A DNA stretch of 64,000 nucleotides from Phycisphaerales bacterium (GCA_029260345.1 JAJDDK010000002.1:62001-126000), one strand, 5' to 3'. Numbered from the stretch's first letter, positions 43,762 to 51,876 are shown. Translations and numbers: made by a program. The notes: generated by a model from the sequence alone, not told the origin.

Positions 43762-44256
43762 GTGCTGACCACCGATCGCATCAAGTGGATGGAGCCGTAT
43801 CGCGCAACTCGGCAGTATGCGAAAGTTGAGTGGCGCCGGCAGTCAAAAGACGTGCCCAAGATGTTCCGTGCCACCATCATTGTGATGGCGATCGCGATCT
43901 CCCCGTTCTACATCTTTGTGCCAGGTATTAACTCGCTTCTTCCGGTTTGGCGCCCGATCGTAGCTGGGCTGTTCTATCCCACCATGATTACAGTCATGGT
44001 CTACCTGGTCATGTTCATGCCTCGCTATGTGGATGTGCGCCGAAAATGGATTCATTTGTCATGGGGACAGACAAATCTTCGGGTTCCTCGCGATCGCATC
44101 ATTTCCGTCGAACTTCGCAACGACAGCGATTTCGGTCATCGCGTGCACATGAAGTGCAAGACACCCAAGGGCAAAGAATTTGAGCGTGACGTCGCGGTTC
44201 GCGACACGGTCGATCTCGATGCGCTTCGTGGTTTGATCCGCGATCTCAACGGATAA
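43762..44256 (+). CDS. Membrane protein of unknown function
   Basis: About 164 residues. Two probable helices: FRATIIVMAIAISPFYIFVP and PIVAGLFYPTMITVMVYLVMF, joined by a short loop, followed by a soluble C-terminal domain of about 70 residues with KWIHLSWGQTNLRVPRDRIISVELRND and TPKGKEFERDVAVRDTVDLDALR. The tail resembles a PH-like (bPH) domain by its strand pattern. The start is unclear: GTG at 43762 is used, TTG at 43756 and ATG at 43789 are alternatives, and none has a ribosome-binding site. A shared terminator with mdh follows. Confidence 0.6.
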   Translation: MLTTDRIKWMEPYRATRQYAKVEWRRQSKDVPKMFRATIIVMAIAISPFYIFVPGINSLLPVWRPIVAGLFYPTMITVMVYLVMFMPRYVDVRRKWIHLSWGQTNLRVPRDRIISVELRNDSDFGHRVHMKCKTPKGKEFERDVAVRDTVDLDALRGLIRDLNG

Positions 44257-44261
44257 ACGAA

Positions 44262-44291
44262 AAGGCCCGGAGGTTCGCGCCTCCAGGCCTT
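44262..44291. terminator. Bidirectional terminator between membrane-protein gene and mdh
   Basis: AAGGCC-C-GGAGG (44262-44273) pairs with CCTCC-A-GGCCTT (44280-44291), 11 bp with one mismatch. On the mdh strand it ends in TTTTCGTTT, a good U tract; on the plus strand the tail CATTTAT is weaker. Confidence 0.8.
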
Positions 44292-44321
44292 CATTTATGT
44301 ACTCGTGATCAATCGCCGTGC

Positions 44322-45272
44322 TTACTTCAGCTCGGGGAACGCATCTTGCACGACCTTCACCAAGTCCTTCACGTGCGAGACGGATTCCTCGAACAGCTTC
44401 TTCTCACCCGCATCAAGGTCGATTTGCAGCACCTTCTCCATGCCGCCGCTGCCAAGCACGCACGGCACGCCGACGAAGTAGCCGCCGACGCCAAACTCGC
44501 TGTCGCAGTATGCCGCGCACGGCAGGATGCGCTTCTTGTCTTTGATGATCGCTTCAGCCATCTGCACACTGGCGCTCGCCGGTGCGTAATACGCGCTCGT
44601 GCCCATGAGCTTGACGATCTCACCGCCGCCGACTTTGGCGCGCTCAACACACGCATTGATCGTTTCCTGCGGCAAGAGCTGCGACACCGGAATGCCGTGA
44701 ATCGACGTGTAGCGCGGCAGCGGCACCATGTCATCACCATGGCCGCCCAGCAGCAGCGCCGAAACATCTTCGACGGAGCAGCCAAGCTCCATCGCGATGA
44801 ACGTGCGGAAGCGGGCGACGTCCAGCACGCCCGCCTGACCGAGGATGCGATTCGTCGGGAAACCCGTCGCCTTCCACGCGGTGTAGACCATCGCGTCGAG
44901 CGGATTGGACACGACGATCACCACAGACTCCGGCGCATACTCCGCGATCTGCTCCGACACGCTCTTGACGATGCGCACGTTGGTCTGAATCAGGTCATCG
45001 CGGCTCATGCCCGGCTTACGCGGGATGCCCGCCGTCAGAATGATCACATCCGACCCGGCCACGTCCTTGTAATCGCTCGTGCCGATGACGTTGGCGTCGA
45101 AACGCTCGATCGGGCCGCAACAGGCGAGGTCCAGCGCCTTGCCTTGGGCGACGCCCACCTTGTCGGGGATGTCAACAAGGACGACGTCCCCAAGTTCCTT
45201 ACTCGCGGCCCAGTGGGCGCACGTGGCGCCAACATTTCCGGCTCCGATGACGCTGATCTTCGCGCGACGCAT
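44322..45272 (-). CDS. mdh: Malate dehydrogenase
   Basis: 316 residues of the LDH-like malate dehydrogenase class. The NAD fold is KISVIGAGNVGATCAHWAA. VIILTAGIPRKPGMSRDDL carries the substrate Arg residues, with Arg-x-x-M-S-R-x-D-L as in MDH. GQAGVLDVARFRTFIA and LLGGHGDDMVPLPRY hold the catalytic Asp and His. Activity in the TCA cycle fits the icd gene 6 kb away. GGAGAG five bases before ATG 45272 fixes the start; a longer frame starts at 45317. Confidence 0.95.
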   Translation of the reverse strand: MRRAKISVIGAGNVGATCAHWAASKELGDVVLVDIPDKVGVAQGKALDLACCGPIERFDANVIGTSDYKDVAGSDVIILTAGIPRKPGMSRDDLIQTNVRIVKSVSEQIAEYAPESVVIVVSNPLDAMVYTAWKATGFPTNRILGQAGVLDVARFRTFIAMELGCSVEDVSALLLGGHGDDMVPLPRYTSIHGIPVSQLLPQETINACVERAKVGGGEIVKLMGTSAYYAPASASVQMAEAIIKDKKRILPCAAYCDSEFGVGGYFVGVPCVLGSGGMEKVLQIDLDAGEKKLFEESVSHVKDLVKVVQDAFPELK

Positions 45273-45397
45273 CGCAACTCTCCATCCGTACAGGGGTTGT
45301 GGTTTCTTCAAGCCCAATTGGGTCTTGGTTTGGGCTTGGATGTGTCTGTTTCAATAGTTACGCGGATGGTACAGACCGCTGTGGAGGGGGCAAATCG

Positions 45398-45744
45398 AAA
45401 CCCCTCTCCCAGCGGGAGAAGGGATTCTCACCTCTCCCCCTGGGAGAGGTCGGCGAAGCAACGCGCCGCCGGGTGAGGGCCGAGTTCATTTTCGTATCTC
45501 CGTAATTGCCGCAAATTGGCGACATACTCCCGGCCCTCATCCGTCATCGCTGCGCGATGCCACCTTCTCCCAGAGGGAGAAGGGATTCCACCTCTCCTCC
45601 TGGGAGAGGTCGGCGAAGCGAAGCGCCGCCGGGTGAGGGCCGAATTCACTTCCTTGTTCCTGCCCAAACTGAAGATCATCGACGAACTCTCGGCCCTCAT
45701 CCGATCCGCCTGCGGCGGACCACCTTCTCCCAGTGGGAGAAGGA
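45398..45744. repeat. Cluster of alternating palindromic repeats
   Basis: A gene-free stretch of 670 bp between mdh and the IscA-like gene. It has a partial unit (45400-45423), a right-facing unit (45430-45483), a left-facing unit (45531-45584), a right-facing unit (45590-45643) and a left-facing unit (45691-45744). A left-facing unit reads CGGCCCTCATCCG, a small hairpin, then CCTTCTCCCAG-N-GGGAGAAGG; right-facing units are its reverse complement with CCTCTCC. Short open frames here only translate the repeats. Confidence 0.85.
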
Positions 45745-45944
45745 CTAGAACCCAATCCGCGCGCCAAACAGCGGTTTTTCCCGCGATTTCCATCAAATCA
45801 GACATCCCAGCAATTCGCGCCCATCTCGCCGCCCTGAACGCCTAGGGTGCGCCCGCAACACCTCTTCGCGAACAACCGCGGCGTGACTGCGCGCCGCCCG
45901 ATCCGCGATTCAAACGCATGGATGCTTGAACAAGGAGATTTCCC

Positions 45945-46208
45945 ATGTTGACCGTCACCGAAGCCGCCAGCGCCCACCTCGCCGACATGCTGGACAAGGC
46001 CGATGCGCCCGACGGACACGCCATCCGCGTCGTCCCCGCCCAGGGCAGCGTGGCCCTGCGGCTTGACGAGCCCCAGCCGCAGGATCAGGAAATCGAACAC
46101 GGCGGCAAGACGGTGCTTGTGCTGGATACGCAGGTGCAGGAGATGCTCGGGCAGCGAACACTGGATGTGGACCAGACGGAGAGCGGGCCGGCGCTGGCGC
46201 TGAAGTGA
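45945..46208 (+). CDS. IscA/HesB-like small protein without cysteines
   Basis: 87 residues. MLTVTEAASAHLADMLDKAD and the later GGKTVLVLDTQVQEMLGQRTLDVDQTESG follow the beta-rich A-type Fe-S carrier layout (start L-T-x-x-A-A, later G-x-x-V-x-V-D, L-x-G-x-x-x-D). All three cluster-binding cysteines are absent: the family's G-C-S-G and C-G-C sites are replaced, so it cannot carry a cluster in the usual way. AAGGAGA stands before the ATG. No isc or suf genes are near. Family call moderate; function unknown. Confidence 0.7.
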   Translation: MLTVTEAASAHLADMLDKADAPDGHAIRVVPAQGSVALRLDEPQPQDQEIEHGGKTVLVLDTQVQEMLGQRTLDVDQTESGPALALK

Positions 46209-46250
46209 ACTTGATTGAGTCTGAGATCAAATAATTTACGGAGCTCGTTC

Positions 46251-46286
46251 ACCCTTCCAGCTAATGCGCTACGGAAGGGTTTTTTG
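46251..46286 (+). terminator. Rho-independent terminator after the IscA-like gene
   Basis: ACCCTTCC at 46251-46258 pairs with GGAAGGGT at 46273-46280, loop of 14 bases, then T6. It also lies directly before the HepT stop, so it may serve both strands. Confidence 0.85.
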
Positions 46287-46291
46287 TTGCA

Positions 46292-46627
46292 TCAACTCAA
46301 TTTGATTTCCAGTCGTCGCACGAAGTCAGGCAGGTCGTCATTGACGATTGCCCAAATGACGTCCGCGTCGATGCTGAAATAGCCATGAATCAATCGATTT
46401 CGTAGCCCGATGATTTCATGCCATGGAATTCCGGCGAGACTTGCTCGCGCGTTCTCACTGAGCCGAGACGCCGCTTCGCCAATGATCTCAAGAAAGCGTT
46501 CGAGCGCGGCCTTCAAGATCGGATCCGAATCAAGGTCTGTTCGTTCTTTGTCCTCGATCGCGCCAAGGGCAAGGCGACCAGCGTCGAGCATGTCGCGCAG
46601 CAGGGTCTCGTCTTCACGCGACGCCAT
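46292..46627 (-). CDS. hepT: HepT-like toxin (DUF86, HEPN ribonuclease)
   Basis: 111 residues of the HEPN superfamily. The active-site motif R-x4-H-x-Y is RNRLIHGY near 82-89, which is required for RNase activity and whose Tyr is AMP-modified by the partner. The preceding helices (ALERFLEIIGEAASRLSENARASL) are typical. The start at 46627 is behind AGAGGA with five-base spacing. The gene overlaps the upstream MntA gene by 14 bp, the standard MntA-HepT order. Confidence 0.9.
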   Translation of the reverse strand: MASREDETLLRDMLDAGRLALGAIEDKERTDLDSDPILKAALERFLEIIGEAASRLSENARASLAGIPWHEIIGLRNRLIHGYFSIDADVIWAIVNDDLPDFVRRLEIKLS

Positions 46628-46940
46628 AAATATCCTCTGCATGGCGCACGGCGTCGTCGCGAAAATGGCGACTCAGGAATCCGAGCGTGTTCAGATCGAC
46701 GGACCGGCCAAACAATTCCGACAATTCCCGTTGTAACGTGAAGAATCGTAGCCCCGGCGTCTTGCCCGGCTCAAACTCGATGAGGATGTCGAGATCGCTG
46801 TCGGGCGTTGCGTCACCCGTCGCGAATGAACCGAAAACGGCAAGGCGCTTCACGTGGTAGCGCTCGCAAAGTGTTTTCAGCTCATCGGAATTGAATTCAG
46901 GCAACGTCACGTGTGTCAGTTCCTCATGGCGGCGAGCCAA
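46614..46940 (-). CDS. mntA: MntA-like nucleotidyltransferase antitoxin
   Basis: About 108 residues. Minimal nucleotidyltransferase with GSFATGDATPDSDLDILIEF: the GS-x10-D-x-D motif is complete, and a later VDLNTL supplies the third Asp. In characterised pairs it adds AMP to the HepT tyrosine and silences it. The start is uncertain: TTG at 46940 or GTG at 46910, the latter with GAGGA at a spacing of 12. It is divergent from nothing near; the 46946-47485 gene is on the same strand immediately upstream. Confidence 0.88.
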   Translation of the reverse strand: MARRHEELTHVTLPEFNSDELKTLCERYHVKRLAVFGSFATGDATPDSDLDILIEFEPGKTPGLRFFTLQRELSELFGRSVDLNTLGFLSRHFRDDAVRHAEDIYGVA

Positions 46941-46945
46941 TCACA

Positions 46946-47485
46946 TTATTCGCCGCGATTCAGCGACATCTCCAAAAACTCAACCCAATTCTCCCCACCA
47001 TCCGGCGAAAACTCGCCCACTTCGTGCCACACGCCGTCCTTTACTGTGATCGTGAAACGCAAGCGGTTCGGCTGGACGAACCAGATGAGGGCTTCCTTGT
47101 CGGCGTCCCACGTCATGTCAAAGGTCTGGAACGCCTCACCCGCGCGGCGGGCGTGGAACTTCACACCCTTCGACTCATCGTCCCACGTCACAAACGCGAA
47201 CGCATCGTGCCCGACGACCCGCGCGCCCGCCGCGTCGGTGTAGCCGTACCCCTCGATGATCAGCGCCGTGCCCGCGAGATTCCAGCGGACGCGCTCCGCC
47301 GCTTCGAACTCGTGCCGCGTGCGGTCCGGCTCCATCGCCGAGCCCGAGCCATGCCACTCCCCAAGCAGCTTGCTGACCGGATGCGAAGCAAGCTCCGCCT
47401 GCGGCTTGACGCCCTTGGCCGTCTGTGCCAGCGCCGGGGAAGCGAGTGTCAAAAGGATTGCAGCCGCGAGTGTGATGGTGCGCAT
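46946..47485 (-). CDS. Secreted lipocalin/nitrobindin-like protein (DUF1579-like)
   Basis: 179 residues. Signal peptide MRTITLAAAILLTLASPALA. The body is a beta-barrel with SKLLGEWHGSG near the N-terminus, the G-x-W-x-G-x-G signature shared by nitrobindins, lipocalin-like proteins and DUF1579. Later strands include ALIIEGYGYTDA, HDAFAFVTWDDESKGV and TWDADKEALIWFVQ. Ligand unknown. GGAGG five bases before ATG 47485 fixes the start; the frame upstream runs through a repeat. MntA-HepT follows on the same strand. Confidence 0.75.
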   Translation of the reverse strand: MRTITLAAAILLTLASPALAQTAKGVKPQAELASHPVSKLLGEWHGSGSAMEPDRTRHEFEAAERVRWNLAGTALIIEGYGYTDAAGARVVGHDAFAFVTWDDESKGVKFHARRAGEAFQTFDMTWDADKEALIWFVQPNRLRFTITVKDGVWHEVGEFSPDGGENWVEFLEMSLNRGE

Positions 47486-47520
47486 CGGAGCCTCCGTTTG
47501 GATACGGGGATGGTAACGCA

Positions 47521-47581
47521 GCCCTTCTCCCCCTGGGAGAAGGTGGCATCCCGAATTGTCGGGATGACGGATGAGGGCCGA
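47521..47581. repeat. Left inverted repeat flanking the DUF559 gene
   Basis: CCTTCTCCCCCTGGGAGAAGG, a small hairpin CATCCCGA-ATT-TCGGGATG, then GATGAGGGCCGAG. This is the right-facing orientation of the repeat family. Its end is 35 bp from the ATG of the endonuclease gene. Confidence 0.85.
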
Positions 47582-47616
47582 GATCGCTCCCAAATTCAGC
47601 CGGTATTCTTTTCAAC

Positions 47617-48009
47617 ATGGCGCCGCGACCGCGCGAGGATAAGAAGACCATCTACGACGGTTCACCTGAGAAAGCCGTTGCTCAGGCGATACAACTCCGT
47701 CGTGAGCTTTCCCCTCCGGAACGGCTGCTGTGGTCGCGATTGCGGAATCGACGTTTGTGCGGCTTGAAGTTTCGTCGTCAGCATCCGATCGGACCATACA
47801 TCGCGGATTTCTATTGCGACGAAGCTCGATTAGTGATCGAAGTGGACGGGCGAGTCCACGCATTGCGTCATGACACAGATGCAGCGCGGAATGCATGGAT
47901 GGAATCTCAAGGATTGTGTGTGTTGCGATTTACGGGCGCTTTGGTGTTTGACGATATTGATGCGGTGCTGCGAACGATTGTGTTGCGGGCGAAGGAAATG
48001 GGGAAGTAA
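47617..48009 (+). CDS. DUF559 endonuclease (Vsr-like fold), bounded by inverted repeats
   Basis: 130 residues. DUF559 belongs to the PD-(D/E)xK nuclease group related to Vsr. The sequence shows SPPERLLWSRLRNRRLCGLKFRRQHPIG, then YIADFYCDEARLVIEVDGRVH, with the core Asp, Glu and Asp residues of the active site, and GLCVLRFTGALVFDDIDAVL. No partner gene is attached. The family has no known biological role. The gene is closely boxed: a repeat ends 35 bp before ATG and another begins 1 bp after the stop. Confidence 0.88.
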   Translation: MAPRPREDKKTIYDGSPEKAVAQAIQLRRELSPPERLLWSRLRNRRLCGLKFRRQHPIGPYIADFYCDEARLVIEVDGRVHALRHDTDAARNAWMESQGLCVLRFTGALVFDDIDAVLRTIVLRAKEMGK

Positions 48010-48010
48010 T

Positions 48011-48066
48011 TCGGCCCTCACCCGACCTCGCTTTGCTCGGCCACTCTCTCCCAAAGGGAGAGGGGA
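48011..48066. repeat. Right inverted repeat flanking the DUF559 gene
   Basis: TCGGCCCTCACCCG, then a small CGAC..GCTCGG stem and CTCTCTCCC-AAA-GGGAGAGGGG. Left-facing orientation, inverted to the copy at 47521-47581. It begins one base after the DUF559 stop codon. Confidence 0.85.
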
Positions 48067-48300
48067 TTGGCGGAGATAAGGAAATGAACTCGGCCCTCAC
48101 CCGGCGGCGCTGCGCTTCGCCGACCTCTCCCAGGGGGAGAGGTGGAATCCCTTCTCCCCTTGGGAGAAGGTGGCTTCGCGCAGCGATGACGGATGAGGGT
48201 CGAGGTCGCTCGCCCGTATGTAGAGGAGGGAGAGGAAGTAGAAGGGAGTCGCCCTCCCCTGCCCCCTCCCGCAGGGCGGGAGGGGGAGGGAATTGTACGA
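48067..48300. repeat. Inverted repeat pair and GC-rich hairpin in the gap before the secreted paralogue
   Basis: A left-facing unit at 48090-48144 and a right-facing unit at 48150-48201 form a head-to-head pair. Bases GGAGATA-N2-GAAATGAACTCGG ahead of the first repeat the flank of the unit at 45430-45500. At 48252-48290 CCCTCCCC and GGGGAGGG enclose CCTCCCGC..GCGGGAGG, a strong hairpin next to the stop of the convergent gene. No gene is seen in this gap. Confidence 0.8.
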
Positions 48301-49263
48301 TCAGTGTTCCTCGTCACATTCAACGACGGTCCACTCCCAAGTCTCAATGCGGCCGGAATCCATCACAAGGTTCTCGCTCACGATGTATGCAGCGGTCAGC
48401 AATTCTTTCTCGCGGTCGTAGTGGTATTCCGCTTGTCGAATCATTTCGATGCCTTCGATCGCCTGAGCGACATTGTCGGCGGCGTCCGCTTGACCCATCA
48501 TGGCGAGCAATTCTCGCGCGAAGCGAGTCATCTCCTCAGGCTCGATCGTCTGCGCCCATTCAATCGTGACCATGTTCGGTTCAGCCGGATTCGGTTCTGC
48601 GATAAACCATGTTTCGACTGCGGCAAGCGCTTCGCCGCCGGCGGGGTTGGGAATCCGCGTGTCGATTTGTGTTCCGTAATCGACAAAAAACTCATAGCCA
48701 TACGGCATAAACATTCCAGCAATATCTTGTGACATCATCGCCGCGGCAGTCACATTGTCGCTGAACATCTGCGCGACGCCCGCCATGATTTGATCAACCT
48801 GCGGCTTGGGCATCCCTTTCGCTTGAAGCAAAGGAGTTAATTTTGCAATTGTCGCCTCGATCAGGTCCTTGAGCTCATCGAAGTTCTGAAGACGCTGCAA
48901 ACTAATGGCGTCTCGACCAAAAACGAATTCCATCGGATGCTCGGTTGCAATCGTGGAGATCCGTTTGACTAAGTCGTCCATCGGAATAGCGGACTCAATT
49001 TCGACGTTGTGAACGGTCCAGCGAACGACGTAATCGTCGTCATCCGAAAGGATCTCAAACGAGTTGTGGCTGTGCGATGAGACGGTTGGCAGCTCGCGGC
49101 CGGATCTGAACATCGTGCGAGACTTGTCTAAATCGAAACAGATTCGATCGCCCTGTTCCCATGTCGGCATGATCGTGAGAGTTTCGTCCTCCTCCTGCGC
49201 CATCGCTGGCACAACCATCGCAAGTAACGCCAGCACTCCGCCGACGAGTCCTGATCGGTTCAT
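48301..49263 (-). CDS. Secreted protein of unknown function, paralogue A
   Basis: 320 residues with a signal peptide (SGLVGGVLALLAMVVPAMAQ). I recognise no domain. Its N-terminal domain contains WEQGDRICFDLDKSRT, then SHSHNSFEIL, DDYVVRWTVHNVE. The middle (residues about 120-230) is a helical region, and the protein ends in ETWEWTVVEC. The same N-terminal and C-terminal motifs recur in the next gene on the same strand, so they are tandem duplicates. The cysteines in GDRICF and VVEC are kept and may bond. A role in signal sensing or envelope is unknown. Confidence 0.72.
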   Translation of the reverse strand: MNRSGLVGGVLALLAMVVPAMAQEEDETLTIMPTWEQGDRICFDLDKSRTMFRSGRELPTVSSHSHNSFEILSDDDDYVVRWTVHNVEIESAIPMDDLVKRISTIATEHPMEFVFGRDAISLQRLQNFDELKDLIEATIAKLTPLLQAKGMPKPQVDQIMAGVAQMFSDNVTAAAMMSQDIAGMFMPYGYEFFVDYGTQIDTRIPNPAGGEALAAVETWFIAEPNPAEPNMVTIEWAQTIEPEEMTRFARELLAMMGQADAADNVAQAIEGIEMIRQAEYHYDREKELLTAAYIVSENLVMDSGRIETWEWTVVECDEEH

Positions 49264-49419
49264 GGATTGACTCCTTTTTAGATAATTTGAGAGGCGCGGT
49301 CGAATTGCTGTTGTACCTGTCTCTCATGCTTGATTCGAGGAAAAAATGGCTGCTCTTCAGTAGTGCAAGGGGGGAGTCGAAAAACTCCAACCGTTTGAAA
49401 CGTGGACACATTATTCTCA

Positions 49420-50394
49420 TCAGTGCCTTTGATTGCACTCCACCACCGTCCACTCCCATGTCTCAATGTCGCCGTTTCCCGCAACCTCGTTGTGCGTTGT
49501 CCGCGACGCTTGGACGACAAGTTCGTCCGAGACGTCGTAGGTGTAGGACGCCTTTCGGGAGAACTCCATCTGCCGCATCAACTGGCGGGCGCGGCGCTCG
49601 ACCTGGGCATCTTCGACGCCGGCGGTGCGAAGCATGTCGCGGGTGATTCGCGCGAGATCGCCGCGCGGCACAACCTGCCGCCACTCAATGACGTATGCAT
49701 CATCGTTCGCCCGTAGCTGACGAGCTTTAAGCCAAACAAATGGCGCATCGAGTGGCTGGCCGCCGAACGGATTCGCCATCGTGCCGTCTTCTCGAAACTC
49801 GCGGCGCGTACTGATCTCGCGTCCGTATGGCGTGAGCATGCCGAGGACGTCGTCGGCGAGATACACCGCGGCGCCGCCGATGCTTCTCAGCGCTGTTTCC
49901 ATTTTCGCTTTGACGCGATCAGCCTGCTCCCTCGACATGCCCGATCGGACAAAATCGGCGCTCATTCGAGAGACAGCCCGCTCAAGAGCCGGCTTCACCT
50001 CTTCGTAGTTTCGAATGCCGTAGAAAAGGAAGTTCTCGCGGCCGATGATGAGTTCGATCGTCAGACTCTCGGTCAGCTTCATGCTCTGTTGAGCATCCGA
50101 GGGGAGCGGATTCAGTGCATCAAACTCCGTTGACGTGCGCGTCCAGGCGATGACGTAATACTGGTCCGTGACATCAACAACATCAAAAACATCGTGACTC
50201 GACCCACTCTTAAGTTCCAGCTTGCGACCGTCCTTCAGTTCACGTCGCGTTTGCTCGGACTCAAAACAGATTCGATCACCTTTTTCCCAGCCGCAGGAAA
50301 TGGCGATTGATTCGTCTGCATCCTGCGCCGGCGCAGTGACAGCCAGCGCGAATATGGCCAGCGCGCCGCCGACAAGTCGTGGTCGGTTGAACAT
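49420..50394 (-). CDS. Secreted protein of unknown function, paralogue B
   Basis: 324 residues; signal peptide PRLVGGALAIFALAVTAPAQ. It shares with paralogue A the motif W-E-K-G-D-R-I-C-F, the sequence YYVIAWTRTS, PYGREISTRREF versus PYGYEFFVDYG, and the end ETWEWTVVEC. A and B differ by more than half of their residues, so the duplication is old. It follows icd by 24 bp on the same strand, which suggests readthrough from icd. Function unknown. Confidence 0.72.
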   Translation of the reverse strand: MFNRPRLVGGALAIFALAVTAPAQDADESIAISCGWEKGDRICFESEQTRRELKDGRKLELKSGSSHDVFDVVDVTDQYYVIAWTRTSTEFDALNPLPSDAQQSMKLTESLTIELIIGRENFLFYGIRNYEEVKPALERAVSRMSADFVRSGMSREQADRVKAKMETALRSIGGAAVYLADDVLGMLTPYGREISTRREFREDGTMANPFGGQPLDAPFVWLKARQLRANDDAYVIEWRQVVPRGDLARITRDMLRTAGVEDAQVERRARQLMRQMEFSRKASYTYDVSDELVVQASRTTHNEVAGNGDIETWEWTVVECNQRH

Positions 50395-50418
50395 TGAATT
50401 CTCCTTGCAGGAGTTGAA

Positions 50419-51648
50419 TCAGCCCATGTGCTCGATCATCTTCTTGCCGAATTCCGAGCACTTCACAAGCGTCGCGCCTTCCATCTGGCGCTCGAAGTCG
50501 TACGTCACCGTCTTCGCCTTGATCGCGCCTTCGATGCCCTTGATGATCAGGTCCGCGGCTTCGTCCCAGCCCATGAAACGGAACATCATCTCGCCGGACA
50601 GAATGACCGAACCGGGGTTGACCTTGTCCTGGCCGGCGTATTTGGGCGCGGTGCCGTGCGTCGCTTCGAAGACGGCGCAGCCGGTGTCGTAATTGATATT
50701 GGCGCCGGGCGCGATGCCGATGCCGCCGACGCATGCGGCGAGCGCATCGGAGATGTAATCGCCGTTGAGGTTCATCGTCGCGATCACTTCGTACTCATTC
50801 GGACGGGTAAGGATCTGCTGCAGGAACGCATCAGCGATGACGTCCTTGATGATGATCTCACGCCCGCCTGCGGTCTTGAGCACCTGCCACGGGCCGCCGT
50901 CAAGGTCGCGTGCGCCGAATTCCTTCTTCGCAAGGCCGTAGCCCCAGTCACGGAAAGCGCCTTCCGTAAACTTCATGATGTTGCCCTTGTGCACGAGCGT
51001 CACGCTGTCGCGGTTGTTGTCAATCGCGTAACGGATCGCGGCTCGCACAAGACGCTCCGTGCCTTCGCGCGAGATGGGCTTGATGCCGATGCCGCTGGTC
51101 TTGGGGAATCGGATCTTCTTGTTGAGGTCGGGGAAGTGCTTCGCAAAGACGCTCTTAAAGTCATCGCACGCGGGCGTGCCTTCTTCAAATTCAATGCCGG
51201 CGTAGATGTCCTCGGAGTTCTCGCGGAAGATGACCATGTCGGTCAGTTCCGGGCGCTTCACCGGGCTGGGCACGCCTTCGAACCAGCGCACGGGGCGCAG
51301 GCAGACATAGAGATCAAGAATTTGGCGCAGCGCGACATTGAGTGAACGAATGCCGCCGCCGACGGGCGTGGTCAGTGGGCCCTTGATGCCGACGAGATAC
51401 GTCTTGAACGCTTCGAGCGTTTCATCGGGCAGCCAGTTGCCGGTGGTGTTGAATGCTTTCTCGCCAGCAAGGACTTCCTTCCACTGCACCTTGCGCTGAC
51501 CGCCATACGCCTTCTCCACCGCGGCGTCGAACACCATCACGCTCGCCTTCCAAATGTCCGGGCCGATGCCGTCGCCTTCGATGAAGGGGAGGATCGGATG
51601 GTCAGGAACATTGAGGCCCTTGTCGGTCATCGTGATGGCGTTGGCCAT
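50419..51648 (-). CDS. icd: Isocitrate dehydrogenase (NADP type)
   Basis: 409 residues, close to E. coli Icd (416). Oxidative decarboxylation of isocitrate to 2-oxoglutarate. [13 protein letters not shown] is the N-terminal signature; [28 protein letters not shown] carries the substrate-binding Ser and Asn; [43 protein letters not shown] and [10 protein letters not shown] complete the pattern. The serine that AceK would phosphorylate is kept. Cofactor type is inferred from length and class. ATG 51648 lies behind GGAGGAG, ten bases upstream. Confidence 0.95.
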   Translation of the reverse strand: MANAITMTDKGLNVPDHPILPFIEGDGIGPDIWKASVMVFDAAVEKAYGGQRKVQWKEVLAGEKAFNTTGNWLPDETLEAFKTYLVGIKGPLTTPVGGGIRSLNVALRQILDLYVCLRPVRWFEGVPSPVKRPELTDMVIFRENSEDIYAGIEFEEGTPACDDFKSVFAKHFPDLNKKIRFPKTSGIGIKPISREGTERLVRAAIRYAIDNNRDSVTLVHKGNIMKFTEGAFRDWGYGLAKKEFGARDLDGGPWQVLKTAGGREIIIKDVIADAFLQQILTRPNEYEVIATMNLNGDYISDALAACVGGIGIAPGANINYDTGCAVFEATHGTAPKYAGQDKVNPGSVILSGEMMFRFMGWDEAADLIIKGIEGAIKAKTVTYDFERQMEGATLVKCSEFGKKMIEHMG

Positions 51649-51858
51649 GGCGGGAAATCTCCTCCGGGAAGCCAGAAATCGAAGTGAGTTGTGGTGCGGC
51701 CACCGCAAGTGGCGGCGAGCAACGCAGGATATCAGACGTGTCCGAGAATGGGACAGCGGTCTGAAAGCGACGACGGACGGTCGAAGCTGGATTGATATAA
51801 GTGGTTAGCCCCAATTTCCCGGATTCGTGAAATGCCGAGGCGTTGATTGGCAATAATT

Positions 51859-51876
51859 GTTCTAGATGAATAGAAC
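51859..51876 (+). promoter_or_regulatory. Palindromic candidate operator across the start codon of the GntR gene
   Basis: GTTCTA (51859-51864), six bases containing the ATG start codon, then TAGAAC (51871-51876): a perfect 6-6-6 inverted repeat. Size and spacing fit a winged-helix dimer site, and self-control is the usual mode. No ribosome-binding site stands ahead of the ATG, which fits a leaderless mRNA. Confidence 0.55.

Noticed and set aside
45398-45744. CRISPR array
   Set aside because: Units alternate in orientation, are imperfect, and spacers are not of constant length; there is no cas gene.
45516-45845. Short protein genes in the mdh to IscA-like gap
   Set aside because: The open frames on both strands simply translate the repeats and have no ribosome-binding sites.
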